DNA of 64,000 nucleotides from Dehalogenimonas formicexedens (GCF_001953175.1 NZ_CP018258.1:462210-526209); one strand, 5' to 3'. Shown: positions 32,630 through 41,414, counted from the first letter of the stretch. Translations and numbers: made by a program. The notes: generated by a model from the letters alone, not told the origin.

Positions 32630-35188
32630 TCAACTCTGATCCGCCAGGCGCTTGATTTCATAGAGCCGGTCGAGGGCTTCCCGAGGAGTCAGGGTGTCAG
32701 GATCAAGTTTTTTGATCTCATCGACGACTTTCGGGGGGCGGCCAAGAAAAGAGAGCTGGGGCGTTTCTTCGATCCTGGTAACCTTTCCGGGCGGCGAGGT
32801 TATTCCAGCCGTTTCCAGTTCGAGCAGGATCCGGTTAGCCCTGTTGATGATCGACTTCGGAAGGCCGGCAAGCTTAGCCACGTGAATCCCGTAGCTCCGA
32901 TCGACGCCGCCGGTTTGAATCCGGTGAAGAAAAACGACATTGCCTCTATCTTCGGCGACAGCCACATTGAAATTGCGGACGCGCGGCAATTTTTCAGCCA
33001 ATTCAACAAGTTCATGATAATGGGTGGCGAACAATGTCCTGGCGCCGATACGGTCATGGATGTACTCGACCACGGCACGCGCGATCGCCAGTCCGTCATA
33101 GGTCGAGGTGCCGCGCCCGATCTCGTCGAGGATCAAAAGGCTCCGGCTCGTTGCGCTCGACAGGATCGCTGCCGTTTCAACCATTTCGACCATGAAGGTG
33201 GACTGCCCTGAGGCCAGGTCCTCCCGGGCGCCGATACGGGTGAAGATCCGGTCGCAAATACCGATCTCAGCCCTGGCGGCCGGTACGAACGAGCCAACCT
33301 GAGCCATGAGCACGATGATCGCGGTTTGCTTCAGGTAGGTCGACTTGCCCGCCATGTTAGGCCCGGTGAGAATGATCAGCTGGCTATCCGAACTGTCGAG
33401 CGCCAGATCATTGCTTATAAAATTGCCCGGACCGACGCATAATTCGACCACCGGATGACGGCCGGCGGCGATAACCAGAGGTCCGATGTCTTTGACCTCC
33501 GGTTTGACGTATGAATTGGCGGCCGCCGATGCGGCAAATGCCGCGAATACGTCCAGCCGCGCCACGGCATCGGCAAGGGCGAGGATGGCCTCAGCCGATT
33601 GCCCGATCTGGCCGAGAACCTGACGGTAAAGGCTGGTCTCAATTTCAGCGAGGCGCTCCTTGGAACTCAGGATCTGCGCCTCATATTCCTTCAGTTCCGG
33701 GGTGACGTACCGCTCGGCGTTGGCCAGCGTTTGTTTGCGGATGAAGCGATCAGGTACCTGTGCCAGGTTTGCCTGGGACACTTCGAGATAGTAGCCGAAA
33801 ACCTGGTTGTAGCCGACTTTCAGGTTCTTGATGCCGGTGGCGGCTCTTTCCTCCGTCTCGAGCTTAGCGATATAACTTTTGGTGTTGGTCGTCAGGCCTT
33901 TGATCCGGTCAAGATCGGCGGAAAAACCCTCCCGGATGACGCCTCCCTCGCCGGGGGCTGAGGCCGGTTCGGGTTCGATCGATTTCTCGATCAGGGCGAT
34001 GATCTCGGGGTTTTCCCTCAGTTCGCATTTCAAACCTTCGAGCGCATGCCCATGGAGCGCCCGAGCCAATTCAGGGACGGCTTCCAGGCTGCGTTTCAAG
34101 GCTATCAATTCCCTGGGCAAGGCGGCAAAGTTGCGAATCCGGTTAGCCAGCCGCTCTATGTCGGCAACCGGCTTCAACCACCGGGAGATTTCTTCCCGGG
34201 CGGCGTTATTGCTCAGAATCGCTTCGACGATCTGGTGCCGCTGGACGATTTGTTTCGAGTCCAGCAGGGGCTGGCCGAGCCAGCGGCGGAGTAACCTGGC
34301 GCCCATCGGCGTTCTGGTGGCGTCAAGCACCCCGAGCAGCGATCCTGCAACGGCGCCGGTGGTGGCATTCTTGAAGATCTCCAGGTTGTTCACGGTATTT
34401 TCGTCGAGCGCCATATAGTCGGCTACAGAGTAAGCCGAAAGATGGCTCAATCCGGAAGAGGCATCCTTGTTGGTGTCTTTCAAATAAGCAACGACGGCTC
34501 CGGCGGCTGAAATTGCCGGCGGCCAGCGCCCAATACCATAACCTTCAAGCGTGGCGACGCCAAAATGATCTTTGAGCAAATCTGCGGCGGCACCGACTTC
34601 AAACTTGTAAGCATCTAGTTCGGAGACCGGCGCAGGATATGAAGATGTGAAACCCGATCCCCTGGGAACGATGATCTCGGCGGGGGCGAGCCGTTCGATT
34701 TCGCTTTGAATCCGGTCCGCGGGCATCTGGGTGGCGGCGAATTGCCCGGTTGAAATATCGACGTAAGCCAGTCCGAATTGGCCATCACCCGGAAATACGG
34801 CCGCAAGGTAGTTATTGGTTTTGAGGTCGAGGAGTCCGGGTTCGACGACCGTGCCGGGAGTGACCAGCCGTACCACCTCTCGCTCCATTAGTCCCTTGGT
34901 GTCGCCGGGACGGGTGGTCTGCTCACAGATGGCGACTTTATGGCCGCGGTTGATGAGGCGGGCGAGGTAGTTGTCGACGGCGTGGTAGGGGATGCCGGCC
35001 ATGGGCACCTTCATGCCTTTGCCCATCTCCCGCGCGGTGAGGACTATCTCCAGTTCACGGGCGGTGACTTCGGCATCGGTGTCGAAAGTCTCGTAGAAGT
35101 CGCCGAGGCGAAAAAAAACGATGACATCAGGATAACGCTGCTTGATGCGCAGGTACTGGGAGCGGAGGGGGGTAAGGTTTTCAGCCAC
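32630..35188 (-). CDS. mutS: DNA mismatch repair protein MutS
   Basis: Recognises mispairs through the N-terminal F-x-E motif (LGDFYETF, near residue 30). The connector, lever and clamp domains follow. The ATPase core has Walker A GPNMAGKSTYLKQ, DEIGRGTSTYDGLAIARAV and the FATHYHEL signature. At 852 aa it is the usual size. The GTG/ATG start at 35188 keeps the standard MAENLTPLRSQYLRIKQRYP opening. No mutL lies beside it in the window. Confidence 0.96.
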   Translation of the reverse strand: MAENLTPLRSQYLRIKQRYPDVIVFFRLGDFYETFDTDAEVTARELEIVLTAREMGKGMKVPMAGIPYHAVDNYLARLINRGHKVAICEQTTRPGDTKGLMEREVVRLVTPGTVVEPGLLDLKTNNYLAAVFPGDGQFGLAYVDISTGQFAATQMPADRIQSEIERLAPAEIIVPRGSGFTSSYPAPVSELDAYKFEVGAAADLLKDHFGVATLEGYGIGRWPPAISAAGAVVAYLKDTNKDASSGLSHLSAYSVADYMALDENTVNNLEIFKNATTGAVAGSLLGVLDATRTPMGARLLRRWLGQPLLDSKQIVQRHQIVEAILSNNAAREEISRWLKPVADIERLANRIRNFAALPRELIALKRSLEAVPELARALHGHALEGLKCELRENPEIIALIEKSIEPEPASAPGEGGVIREGFSADLDRIKGLTTNTKSYIAKLETEERAATGIKNLKVGYNQVFGYYLEVSQANLAQVPDRFIRKQTLANAERYVTPELKEYEAQILSSKERLAEIETSLYRQVLGQIGQSAEAILALADAVARLDVFAAFAASAAANSYVKPEVKDIGPLVIAAGRHPVVELCVGPGNFISNDLALDSSDSQLIILTGPNMAGKSTYLKQTAIIVLMAQVGSFVPAARAEIGICDRIFTRIGAREDLASGQSTFMVEMVETAAILSSATSRSLLILDEIGRGTSTYDGLAIARAVVEYIHDRIGARTLFATHYHELVELAEKLPRVRNFNVAVAEDRGNVVFLHRIQTGGVDRSYGIHVAKLAGLPKSIINRANRILLELETAGITSPPGKVTRIEETPQLSFLGRPPKVVDEIKKLDPDTLTPREALDRLYEIKRLADQS

Positions 35189-35460
35189 GACGGTAATTGT
35201 ACCCGATGCCTTGCGGCGGTGTCATCAGGCTTGGGGGGCTGCATCCCGATTTGAAATTGCGTTTTTTGATAAATCAAAGGAAACAAATCGCTTTTTACGT
35301 TGAGATTTGGAAAATCTGCGAGGCAGCCTATTGCAACGATTCGCGCAGAAGGGAATTTCTCCATGCAACATTTGGCATTGAGATTCTTCGCCCCGATTCA
35401 TCGAGGGCTCAGAAAGACAAAACTACGAAAGTATTATAGCACGCGCGTACTGCTGAGTTG
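35189..35460. other. Intergenic region between mutS and thiE
   Basis: No gene supported on either strand. It holds an AT-richer middle (35260-35450) that could contain the mutS promoter on the minus strand. No tRNA, riboswitch or T-run hairpin recognised. Confidence 0.4.
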
Positions 35461-36126
35461 TCAAGCGTTTCGTGTCGTTTTTGAAGGAATATATTTATGA
35501 CAGGAAGTTCTAATTTCCAGTACGCGCTGAGCAATCCGGGGCGCGCCGACAAGGTCTGAGATCACGGCAAAACATTTGCATCCAAGGTCTGCCAACGATC
35601 CTATATTCTCCCTGGTGATGCCGCCGATGGCAACAACAGGAAGTCCGATGCGTTTAAGGGCATATTCGACAAGCTCAATACCGCCAGGATCGGCGGCATT
35701 GAGCTTGGTGGATGTCGGAAAGACCGGTCCGACGCCCAGATAATCGACCTCGGGGATTATCAACGCTTTATCGATTTCTTGGGGTGTAGTGACTGACAGA
35801 CCGATAATCATGTCTTGGCCGATGACCCGGCGGGCGGCTTCGGGGGGGAGATCGTCCTGACCGAGGTGAAGCCCATCGGCATCGCAGGCTACGGCCAGTC
35901 CGGCATCGTCGTTCACGATGAAGCAAGCCCTGTATTCCCGGCACAGCTGTCTTAGGGCAAGGCACTCCTGGTATTTGCGCCGCATCGGGAAATCCTTCTC
36001 CCGGTACTGGATGATCTTGATCCCGGCCTCTAGTAACTGCCGGGCGGTCTCAACGTTGCCCCGGCCTTGCGAGCAGGCATCCGAGAGAACAGCATAAATA
36101 TCGGTTTGGGGCAGGGTTGGTCTCAT
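35461..36126 (-). CDS. thiE: Thiamine-phosphate synthase
   Basis: Joins HMP-pyrophosphate and thiazole phosphate to form thiamine monophosphate. IQYREKDFPMRRKYQECLAL (pyrophosphate binding), FIVNDDAGLAVACDADGLHL, GQDDLP, GLSVTTPQEI, YLGVGPVFPTSTKLNA and PVVAIGGIT are the conserved blocks in order. At 221 aa it is complete. It follows the AIR-synthase-like gene after 15 bases, so both sit in one TPP-riboswitch operon. Confidence 0.92.
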   Translation of the reverse strand: MRPTLPQTDIYAVLSDACSQGRGNVETARQLLEAGIKIIQYREKDFPMRRKYQECLALRQLCREYRACFIVNDDAGLAVACDADGLHLGQDDLPPEAARRVIGQDMIIGLSVTTPQEIDKALIIPEVDYLGVGPVFPTSTKLNAADPGGIELVEYALKRIGLPVVAIGGITRENIGSLADLGCKCFAVISDLVGAPRIAQRVLEIRTSCHKYIPSKTTRNA

Positions 36127-36141
36127 CGAATGTTTTCCCGC

Positions 36142-37203
36142 CTATTCTCCTTGCATGGCTTTTGAAAAAGCCTTCCAGAAGGGATCGACGACGGGATGTA
36201 ACAGGGCGGACTCCCGTCCCTGATCGACGAGAACCATGCCTTTTTCCGGGGCGGTCAATTCCCCGACGATCGACGACGGGATATTTTTGGCGCTTAAAGC
36301 CTGAATAACATCGCAAGCCCTGTGAGGGCGGCAGGTGACGATCAGAGTGCCTTCGGATATGGCGGCGTACGGGTCGTCGATACCGAACAGGCGGCAAATT
36401 TCAGGCACGCCGTCGGCGACGACGATGTCATCTTTGATGATCCGCACGCCCAGCCCGGCTGCCTGGGCGACCTCGAACAGTCCGCCCCAGATGCCGCACT
36501 CGGTGGCATCGTGCATAGAACTGACACCGTTATCTCTAACACCAATCGAAACGGCAGCCAGCGCATCATCGACCACCGACATCTGATAGAAAAGACCTCC
36601 GGCGCGGCTCGCAAAGTCATCACCGAATTTTTTTGTGATCAGACCGGGAAACACCGCGGCGAAGATGCCGCAGGCTTCGATGGCGGGACCCTTGGTGATG
36701 ATGATCTTGTCGCCTTCCCTGGCGAAACGCGGCGACACATACTCATCCAACCCGCCAATCCCGATCATGGTCGCGCCGCCAACCATTGGATAACTGCAGC
36801 CCTCATACCGGGCGGTATGCCCGGTGATCACGTTTATACCCATGTTCTCGCACTCGCGATGCATGACCGACCACATAGCGGACAACTGCTCTTTGGTCAT
36901 GTCCATGGGCAGATTAAGGTCGATCGAGAGAAATTTCGGTTTGAGACCGGAAGTGACCGAATCAGAGGCGATGATGTGGATGGCGAACCAGGCGGCCCGT
37001 TCAAAACCGTATTGGGGAACGATGAACACCGGATCCGTGGTGAAAGACACTGCCTGGCCGCCTATTTCGGCGATGCCGACATCGACGCCATGCTGCGGAC
37101 CGACCAGGACCTTATCACTTTTGGCGCCAAGGCGGGGGAAGATGATCTCCCTGAAGATTTCCGGGGAAATCTTACCGATTTCAGGCATTTCCATATCGGG
37201 CAT
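36142..37203 (-). CDS. AIR-synthase-related protein (PurM/ThiL/HypE superfamily)
   Basis: From ATG 37203 (GAGGAG upstream) the protein is 353 aa. VGPQHGVDVGIAEIGGQAVS, SLDLNLPMDMT-like and VITGHTARYEGCSYPMVGGA segments give the PurM-type ATP-binding fold, and TECGIWGGLFEVAQAAGLGV the second domain. The superfamily includes PurM, SelD, HypE and the thiamine-monophosphate kinase ThiL. Because it is first in a TPP-riboswitch operon with thiE, a thiamine-phosphate kinase role is a strong hypothesis, but the sequence is not a canonical ThiL. The frame extends into the upstream terminator (37242), which is not used. Confidence 0.75.
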   Translation of the reverse strand: MPDMEMPEIGKISPEIFREIIFPRLGAKSDKVLVGPQHGVDVGIAEIGGQAVSFTTDPVFIVPQYGFERAAWFAIHIIASDSVTSGLKPKFLSIDLNLPMDMTKEQLSAMWSVMHRECENMGINVITGHTARYEGCSYPMVGGATMIGIGGLDEYVSPRFAREGDKIIITKGPAIEACGIFAAVFPGLITKKFGDDFASRAGGLFYQMSVVDDALAAVSIGVRDNGVSSMHDATECGIWGGLFEVAQAAGLGVRIIKDDIVVADGVPEICRLFGIDDPYAAISEGTLIVTCRPHRACDVIQALSAKNIPSSIVGELTAPEKGMVLVDQGRESALLHPVVDPFWKAFSKAMQGE

Positions 37204-37228
37204 TTTTGAAAACTCCTCGCTTAAAAAA

Positions 37229-37256
37229 ATTCCGGAAGGCAATGCGCTTCCGGAAT
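37229..37256 (-). terminator. Riboswitch-linked terminator hairpin
   Basis: ATTCCGGAAG and CTTCCGGAAT form a perfect 10-base stem with an 8-base loop. On the minus strand it is followed by ATTTTTTTAA. It lies between the TPP aptamer and the AIR-synthase-like gene, so it is the likely expression platform. Confidence 0.85.
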
Positions 37257-37261
37257 CTGTC

Positions 37262-37350
37262 TACTTCCCTACGCTCGCATTACCGAGACCAGGTTCCAAG
37301 GGTCGTCCCGATCAAGATCAGGGACTCTCAGCCTTTCGGCTCCCCCAGTA
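37262..37350 (-). ncRNA. TPP riboswitch (THI element)
   Basis: Read on the minus strand, ACTGGGGGAGCC, GGCTGAGAG, GACCCTTGGAACCTG and AATGCGAGCGTAGGGAAG are the conserved TPP aptamer segments in the right order. The variable stem (TCCCTGATCTTGATCGGGA) sits between the second and third. It binds thiamine pyrophosphate and should switch off the AIR-synthase-like and thiE genes through the terminator just downstream. Confidence 0.93.
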
Positions 37351-37400
37351 AAAATTATATTAAGTTGTTGGGGCAATAATACCACAAACAGGAGAAAAAT

Positions 37401-38531
37401 CTAATAGCGGAGTACTGCGGCAATGCCGGTGTCGCCGGGAACTTCTTCCGGTTTGAGAGAATAGACATTTCCGCCGGTAGCCAATGTTCGCTTTACCAGG
37501 AACTCTACCAGGTCATAAGCGCCGTCACCGGGAACCTGCGTCAGATTGACACAGTGTCCGGCTTCGTCGAAGGTCCCCCAGCGTTCCAGGCCCTCAGCGA
37601 TAAACAACGAATAGACACGCCCATCGACAGCCGCCGGTACAACCTGGACCAGGTCATTGATCGAAGGCCCCTGACCGGTGGCTTCGACGTACTGGGCAAG
37701 CCTCCTGGATTGTTCCTGCATAAAATAGGGGCGGACGACCTTCCAGGCGCTCTTTTGAAGGGTATCAGGATTCACCTTATCCGGATTACCCTCTATTCCC
37801 TCGGCGAGGATGTTTCCGTAACTGGAAACAGCACGAAACATCGAACGAAGACTTTCGACTCCAGCGACCACCATGGGCGCTTTTTCACCGGCTAAAACTG
37901 TTTCGAGACTGCGGCTGACCTGCTGTAAAAATCTCAAATGGCGTTCCTGCTCTATATCCTTTGGGGTCCCCTGTCCGTGAAACATGGTCGGACCGCCCCC
38001 CAGGGTGTGCTGCTGTAGTTGTTTTTCAGGTTCGTCTAACCGCATTGCTTCTTCAAGGCTGCGAGGCATCCCGACCGGTATGATTTCCCGACAGTTAGCC
38101 GCGAGGCACCTGAAAAAGACCACCCGGTTCGAACTCAGCGCCAGCAGGTAATAGACACCGTCGTTAATTACCAGTGGCAAAAGGGGTTTGATGAAATACT
38201 CGCCGGACGCCACCACGGTCTCGGCGACCTCGAAGGGCAGGTTGAAATGGGAAAACGAATCCCGGGAAATGAAAAGGGCGAGTCCTTCTTCCTGGTGCTG
38301 CCAGAATAACGCATCGCGGAGCAACTCCCTGGCGGGCGAAAGCAGGTTACGGGATTCAGCGGTTTTCAATCCCAATTGAGTCAATTTTGTTTCGGCGTCG
38401 TCCAATAAGTGACGCAGGAGCAGCGGATCACCTTCCATATCGGCAACCCGATGGGTCGGCATGTAAATGGAGACCACCGGGCCTTCCGGTTTCTGAAGCA
38501 GGGTCAACAGATCAGCTTTTCTTAACAGATC
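37401..38531 (-). CDS. Bacterial archaeo-eukaryotic release factor-like (baeRF) protein
   Basis: From ATG 38531 (GGAGGAA upstream) the product is 376 aa. It opens MDLLRKADLLTLLQKPEGPV-VSIYMPTHR, followed by GLALFISRDSF, RVVFFRCLA and the C-terminal GNVYSLKPEEVPGDTGIAAV end of baeRF family proteins, which are distant relatives of eRF1/Vms1 thought to work in ribosome rescue or hydrolysis. Family placement is by motif likeness. It has its own long upstream region and no operon partner. Confidence 0.7.
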   Translation of the reverse strand, partial: DLLRKADLLTLLQKPEGPVVSIYMPTHRVADMEGDPLLLRHLLDDAETKLTQLGLKTAESRNLLSPARELLRDALFWQHQEEGLALFISRDSFSHFNLPFEVAETVVASGEYFIKPLLPLVINDGVYYLLALSSNRVVFFRCLAANCREIIPVGMPRSLEEAMRLDEPEKQLQQHTLGGGPTMFHGQGTPKDIEQERHLRFLQQVSRSLETVLAGEKAPMVVAGVESLRSMFRAVSSYGNILAEGIEGNPDKVNPDTLQKSAWKVVRPYFMQEQSRRLAQYVEATGQGPSINDLVQVVPAAVDGRVYSLFIAEGLERWGTFDEAGHCVNLTQVPGDGAYDLVEFLVKRTLATGGNVYSLKPEEVPGDTGIAAVLRY

Positions 38532-38863
38532 CATAGGGAACGTTCCTCCTTCTTCCTTATCAACAATTTGATCCAAAATCATCGTGTCGCGGAGTCAAAC
38601 AGAACGTCGCTAACGACCCGACGGCATATATTATCGTTTGTCAGGCTCCCATCTGCTATACGTAATCATACTTATTATCCGTCCGCCGGGTACTTATTCA
38701 ACGACGGTTCCCCAAATTCAACAATTTCCGTGAGTTAGGTACTCCGGTATGAAAAATTGAGTAGTTTTACGGATTTCAACATCATTTATGGAGCTTTATT
38801 ATGGTGATAACAAAATGACGCCAACGGAGCGGCCCGGGGGATAAGTGACAGGGGAGGTCCGGA
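38532..38863. other. Intergenic divergent promoter region
   Basis: About 330 bases between the baeRF gene and the YtxH cluster. No gene, RNA or strong hairpin is seen. It must hold the promoters of both flanking transcription units. Confidence 0.4.
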
Positions 38864-39100
38864 ATGGAAGAAAACACTAACAGGGGTCTAATGGCAGGGT
38901 TACTGGCGGGCGCGGCGATCGGGATCAGCCTGGGGTTATTATACGCGCCCAGGAGCGGGGTTGAAACAAGAGAAATGCTCCGCAAGCGGGCGGATGACAT
39001 GAAAGTCCGGGCCGAATCCCTGAGCCATTCTATCAGGGACAAGGTGGCAGGGGTGGCACATCCCATAGGGGGAGACGGCCACGGCGAAGCACAAACCTGA
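38864..39100 (+). CDS. YtxH-domain protein 1, 78 aa
   Basis: GLLAGAAIGISLGLLYAPRSG after a short polar N-terminus is the YtxH hallmark: a glycine-rich membrane segment ending L-x-A-P-x-S-G. A charged helix (VETREMLRKRADDMKVRAES) follows. Family members are general stress-associated membrane proteins. First of three tandem paralogues with separate RBSs, ended by the terminator at 39694. Confidence 0.85.
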   Translation: MEENTNRGLMAGLLAGAAIGISLGLLYAPRSGVETREMLRKRADDMKVRAESLSHSIRDKVAGVAHPIGGDGHGEAQT

Positions 39101-39132
39101 AAAAGCCGCCAATAATAGAGGGAGATTGAGAT

Positions 39133-39387
39133 ATGGAGACAAAAACGGTTAAGGGAATCGCTGCCGGCGTGCTTGCCGGGGCAGCGATCGGTGCCGGCGC
39201 GGCATTATTGCTGGCGCCCCAGTCCGGCCGCGAAACGAGGAAGGATGTCCGGAAGCGGGTAGAAGATCTGAAAGCCCAGGCTGATAGCTTTGTTGCCGAC
39301 ATCAAAGAGCGCGATGAAGCTTTTTGTAAGGCGGTCAAAGAAGGCGCAGACGACTACCGCCGGGATATGATGGCGAAATACGGGTAA
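39133..39387 (+). CDS. YtxH-domain protein 2, 84 aa
   Basis: Same plan as its neighbours: GIAAGVLAGAAIGAGAALLL-APQSG, then a charged helical tail (RKDVRKRVEDLKAQADSFVA). It begins 32 bases after the first copy with a GGGAG RBS. Sequence differs enough from the others to suggest an old duplication. Confidence 0.85.
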   Translation: METKTVKGIAAGVLAGAAIGAGAALLLAPQSGRETRKDVRKRVEDLKAQADSFVADIKERDEAFCKAVKEGADDYRRDMMAKYG

Positions 39388-39431
39388 CCTGCAGAGTCCT
39401 GATCCGTTATAAGGAATAAAAGGAGGAGTAA

Positions 39432-39665
39432 ATGGAAAAAGGTTTGGCCAAGGGTTTAGCGATCGGGATCATCGCCGGGGCGGCGATCGGAGCCGGGGTG
39501 GGGATGCTCTATGCTCCACAATCAGGAAAAAAGACCCGCAAAGAAATAATTGACCGGGCTGAGGACTTTTCCGACGCCGTAAAAGAGCGGGCTGAAAAAT
39601 TCAGCGACCTGGTGGGCAACAAGACTGATAAATATCGCAAGAAAATCATGGAATCCATCTCCTAG
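39432..39665 (+). CDS. YtxH-domain protein 3, 77 aa
   Basis: GLAIGIIAGAAIGAGVGMLY-APQSG and a charged tail rich in E, K and R (KTRKEIIDRAEDFSDAVKER). RBS AGGAGG. Last of the three copies and followed directly by a strong terminator, so the cluster is one transcript or three short nested ones. Confidence 0.85.
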   Translation: MEKGLAKGLAIGIIAGAAIGAGVGMLYAPQSGKKTRKEIIDRAEDFSDAVKERAEKFSDLVGNKTDKYRKKIMESIS

Positions 39666-39693
39666 ACCGGTTTATTCCCCGCGAAATGACATC

Positions 39694-39734
39694 GAAGCCG
39701 GACCGGGTTGACATAACTCGGTCCGGCTTCTTTT
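39694..39734 (+). terminator. Terminator after YtxH cluster
   Basis: GAAGCCGGACCG and CGGTCCGGCTTC form a perfect 12-base stem with a 13-base loop, followed by TTTTGTT on the plus strand. Confidence 0.85.
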
Positions 39735-39784
39735 GTTCCTACCCGAACCGGATTTGCGGTAAGATGTCTGGAGCGAGGTGATCG

Positions 39785-40126
39785 TTGAAAGCCGATTTCA
39801 AGGGACGTCCCCGTTTACGGAACGAAGCCGGGACGGTGCGCACGATGATCAGTATGTACTGCCGTGAAAACCATGGGCCCGGGGGCTTGTGCGACGGGTG
39901 CCGTGAATTGACCGAGTACGCCATGGAAAGGCTTGACAGATGCCCTTTTGGCGAAGGCAAAACGGTGTGCTCAGTATGCGAGGTGCACTGTTACAAGCCG
40001 GAGATGCGCCGGAGGATCCGGGACGCGATGCGGTTCGCCGGACCGAGGATGATTTCAAGGCACCCGCTATTAGCCATTAACCACTTACTGCATAAGCGCC
40101 GCAAAAAGCCTATTTCCCGAAGTTAG
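39785..40126 (+). CDS. Nitrous-oxide-stimulated promoter family protein
   Basis: 113 aa with RTMISMYCRENH near residue 21, CDGCRELTEYAMERLDRCPF and a CSVCEVHCYKPEMRRRIRDA tail. This pattern of clustered cysteines is that of PF11756 (nitrous oxide-stimulated promoter proteins), which likely bind metal. Role uncertain. It overlaps the end of the converging acetyltransferase gene by 17 bases. Confidence 0.8.
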   Translation: MKADFKGRPRLRNEAGTVRTMISMYCRENHGPGGLCDGCRELTEYAMERLDRCPFGEGKTVCSVCEVHCYKPEMRRRIRDAMRFAGPRMISRHPLLAINHLLHKRRKKPISRS

Positions 40127-40691
40127 ACGTCGATGGCTTAGGCGTATTGGAAAACGGCCAATTCTCGACATCCAGGGCGTAAAAAACGCTTTCATCATCG
40201 CTCCCGGTATCCTCGATAGGCGCTTCGCGACTTCCGGTCTGGACCATACCCAGCCTGGCGGCTAATTTGCGGGAGCGTGAATTTCCCGGGTGGACATCAA
40301 TGGTGATCCGGGTCTTGCCGAGGTCACGGAAAAGATAAGTTATAACCGCCGAGACTGCCTCAAAAACGTATCCCTTGCCTTGAAACGCCGGATCAAGCGT
40401 GTAGCCCAGCGCAACCTGGCTGCTGGCTTCGCCGAAATGGATACCAATATCGCCAATAAGGGCGGGGTCGCCGTTGCGGAAAATGCCAAGCTGGTACCAG
40501 GTACCCGGTTGATCAGGTTTTTGGGCGGTTTTCGAGATGAAGGTTTCGGCATCGGCGACACTGGAAGGACGGAATGACTGCCAGGCGTAAACTTCCGGGA
40601 GAGACCGGTAGGAGAACAGGGCCATCGCATCGACCTGGCTCAATCTGGTGAGCCGGAGCCTTTCTGTCCGGATCACTACCTCAGTGGCCAA
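40110..40691 (-). CDS. GNAT-family (RimJ-type) acetyltransferase
   Basis: 193 aa with TERLRLTRLSQVDAMALFSY at the start, QVALGYTLDPAFQGKGYVFE (acetyl-CoA loop) and ITIDVHPGNSRSRKLAARLG. These are the conserved blocks of the RimJ/RimL N-acetyltransferases. Substrate not known. It follows the glutaredoxin-PDZ gene after 23 bases on the same strand and may be co-transcribed. Confidence 0.82.
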   Translation of the reverse strand: MATEVVIRTERLRLTRLSQVDAMALFSYRSLPEVYAWQSFRPSSVADAETFISKTAQKPDQPGTWYQLGIFRNGDPALIGDIGIHFGEASSQVALGYTLDPAFQGKGYVFEAVSAVITYLFRDLGKTRITIDVHPGNSRSRKLAARLGMVQTGSREAPIEDTGSDDESVFYALDVENWPFSNTPKPSTSNFGK

Positions 40692-40714
40692 ACGGCACCC
40701 TTAAACAGATCAAG

Positions 40715-41236
40715 TTATAACAATCCTTCGGCCTGGCGCGGCTGTCCTTCCCTGATGAAACTAATACGGATCCGGGCGCCCTTTTCCAGGCGGGACAAAG
40801 CCAGACCGAGGTCCGAGGCGTTGTTCACTGTCGTAGAGTCGATCCGGGTAATGACATCGCCCGGTTTGAGACCCGCCTGCGCTGCCGGCATCCCGGGCTT
40901 TACTGCGCCGACATATGCCCCTGAAAGAACCCCGGGTCCGTGAGCGGCGCTGTATTTGGCAGCATCGGCCACCGAGGCGCCGAATGATGGCGCCTGTGCG
41001 CTCTTTGCCTGAGACAGATAGTATTCGAGCTGCTGGGGATCGAAACCAACCACGAGATTGCCGTCGATGTCAGTTACCGGGACGGCCATTCTGCCGGTCC
41101 GCCGCGCCAATTCCTGGGCGGCTGCGGCATCACGGGAGACGTCAACCTCTTCAAATGGGACACCGCGCTGTGAAAGGAACCCTTTCACGGTGTGACAGTG
41201 CGGTCAGGTCTGGGTGGTGTAAACGGTCACTTTCAT
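40715..41236 (-). CDS. Glutaredoxin-PDZ protein, probable selenoprotein (in-frame TGA at codon 11)
   Basis: ATG 41236 has GAGGTG nine bases before it. The N-terminus reads MKVTVYTTQT, then TGA (41204-41206), then PHCHTVKGFLSQRGVPFEEV. The TGA sits at the first cysteine of the glutaredoxin C-P-x-C motif, so it is likely read as selenocysteine (U-P-H-C). Downstream of the TGA, GTGAAAGG-GTT-CCTTTCAC is a hairpin that fits a SECIS element. Residues about 12-75 continue the thioredoxin fold (RRTGRMAVPVTDIDGNLVVG), and 100-173 form a PDZ domain (AAQAGLKPGDVITRIDSTTV). Without readthrough the only start is an internal GTG that removes the redox site. Confidence 0.75.
41174..41192 (-). promoter_or_regulatory. 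Candidate bacterial SECIS hairpin
   Basis: On the minus strand GTGAAAGG-GTT-CCTTTCAC forms an 8-base perfect stem with a 3-base loop that starts with G. Outer ACACC/GGTGT pairing is possible. The loop begins 23 bases after the TGA at 41204-41206, within the 16-37 range known for bacterial SECIS elements. Confidence 0.55.
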
Positions 41237-41370
41237 AGTTTGTTCACCTCGATTAAAGTATAACGCGAGATTCAGTACCTCTCAAAATTCCATCATTTAA
41301 GTTTATCCGGGAAATATCGAGCCGGGGCTATCGGAGACGCGCAATACTCGATGGAATCCCAGGCAAAGCA

Positions 41371-41393
41371 AAGCCCCCTGGTAGAGGGGGCTT
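41371..41393 (-). terminator. Terminator after zinc-ribbon gene
   Basis: AAGCCCCCT and AGGGGGCTT make a 9-base stem with a 5-base loop, 21 bases after the stop of the zinc-ribbon gene. The following T-run on the minus strand is weak. Confidence 0.6.
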
Positions 41394-41414
41394 GAAGCTT
41401 CGATTGAATTCGGG

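Noticed and set aside
40715-41188. Short form of the PDZ gene starting after the TGA
   Set aside because: It would remove the conserved glutaredoxin N-terminus and redox motif and has a poor start context; the selenocysteine reading explains the frame, RBS and hairpin together. A sequencing error or pseudogene stays possible.
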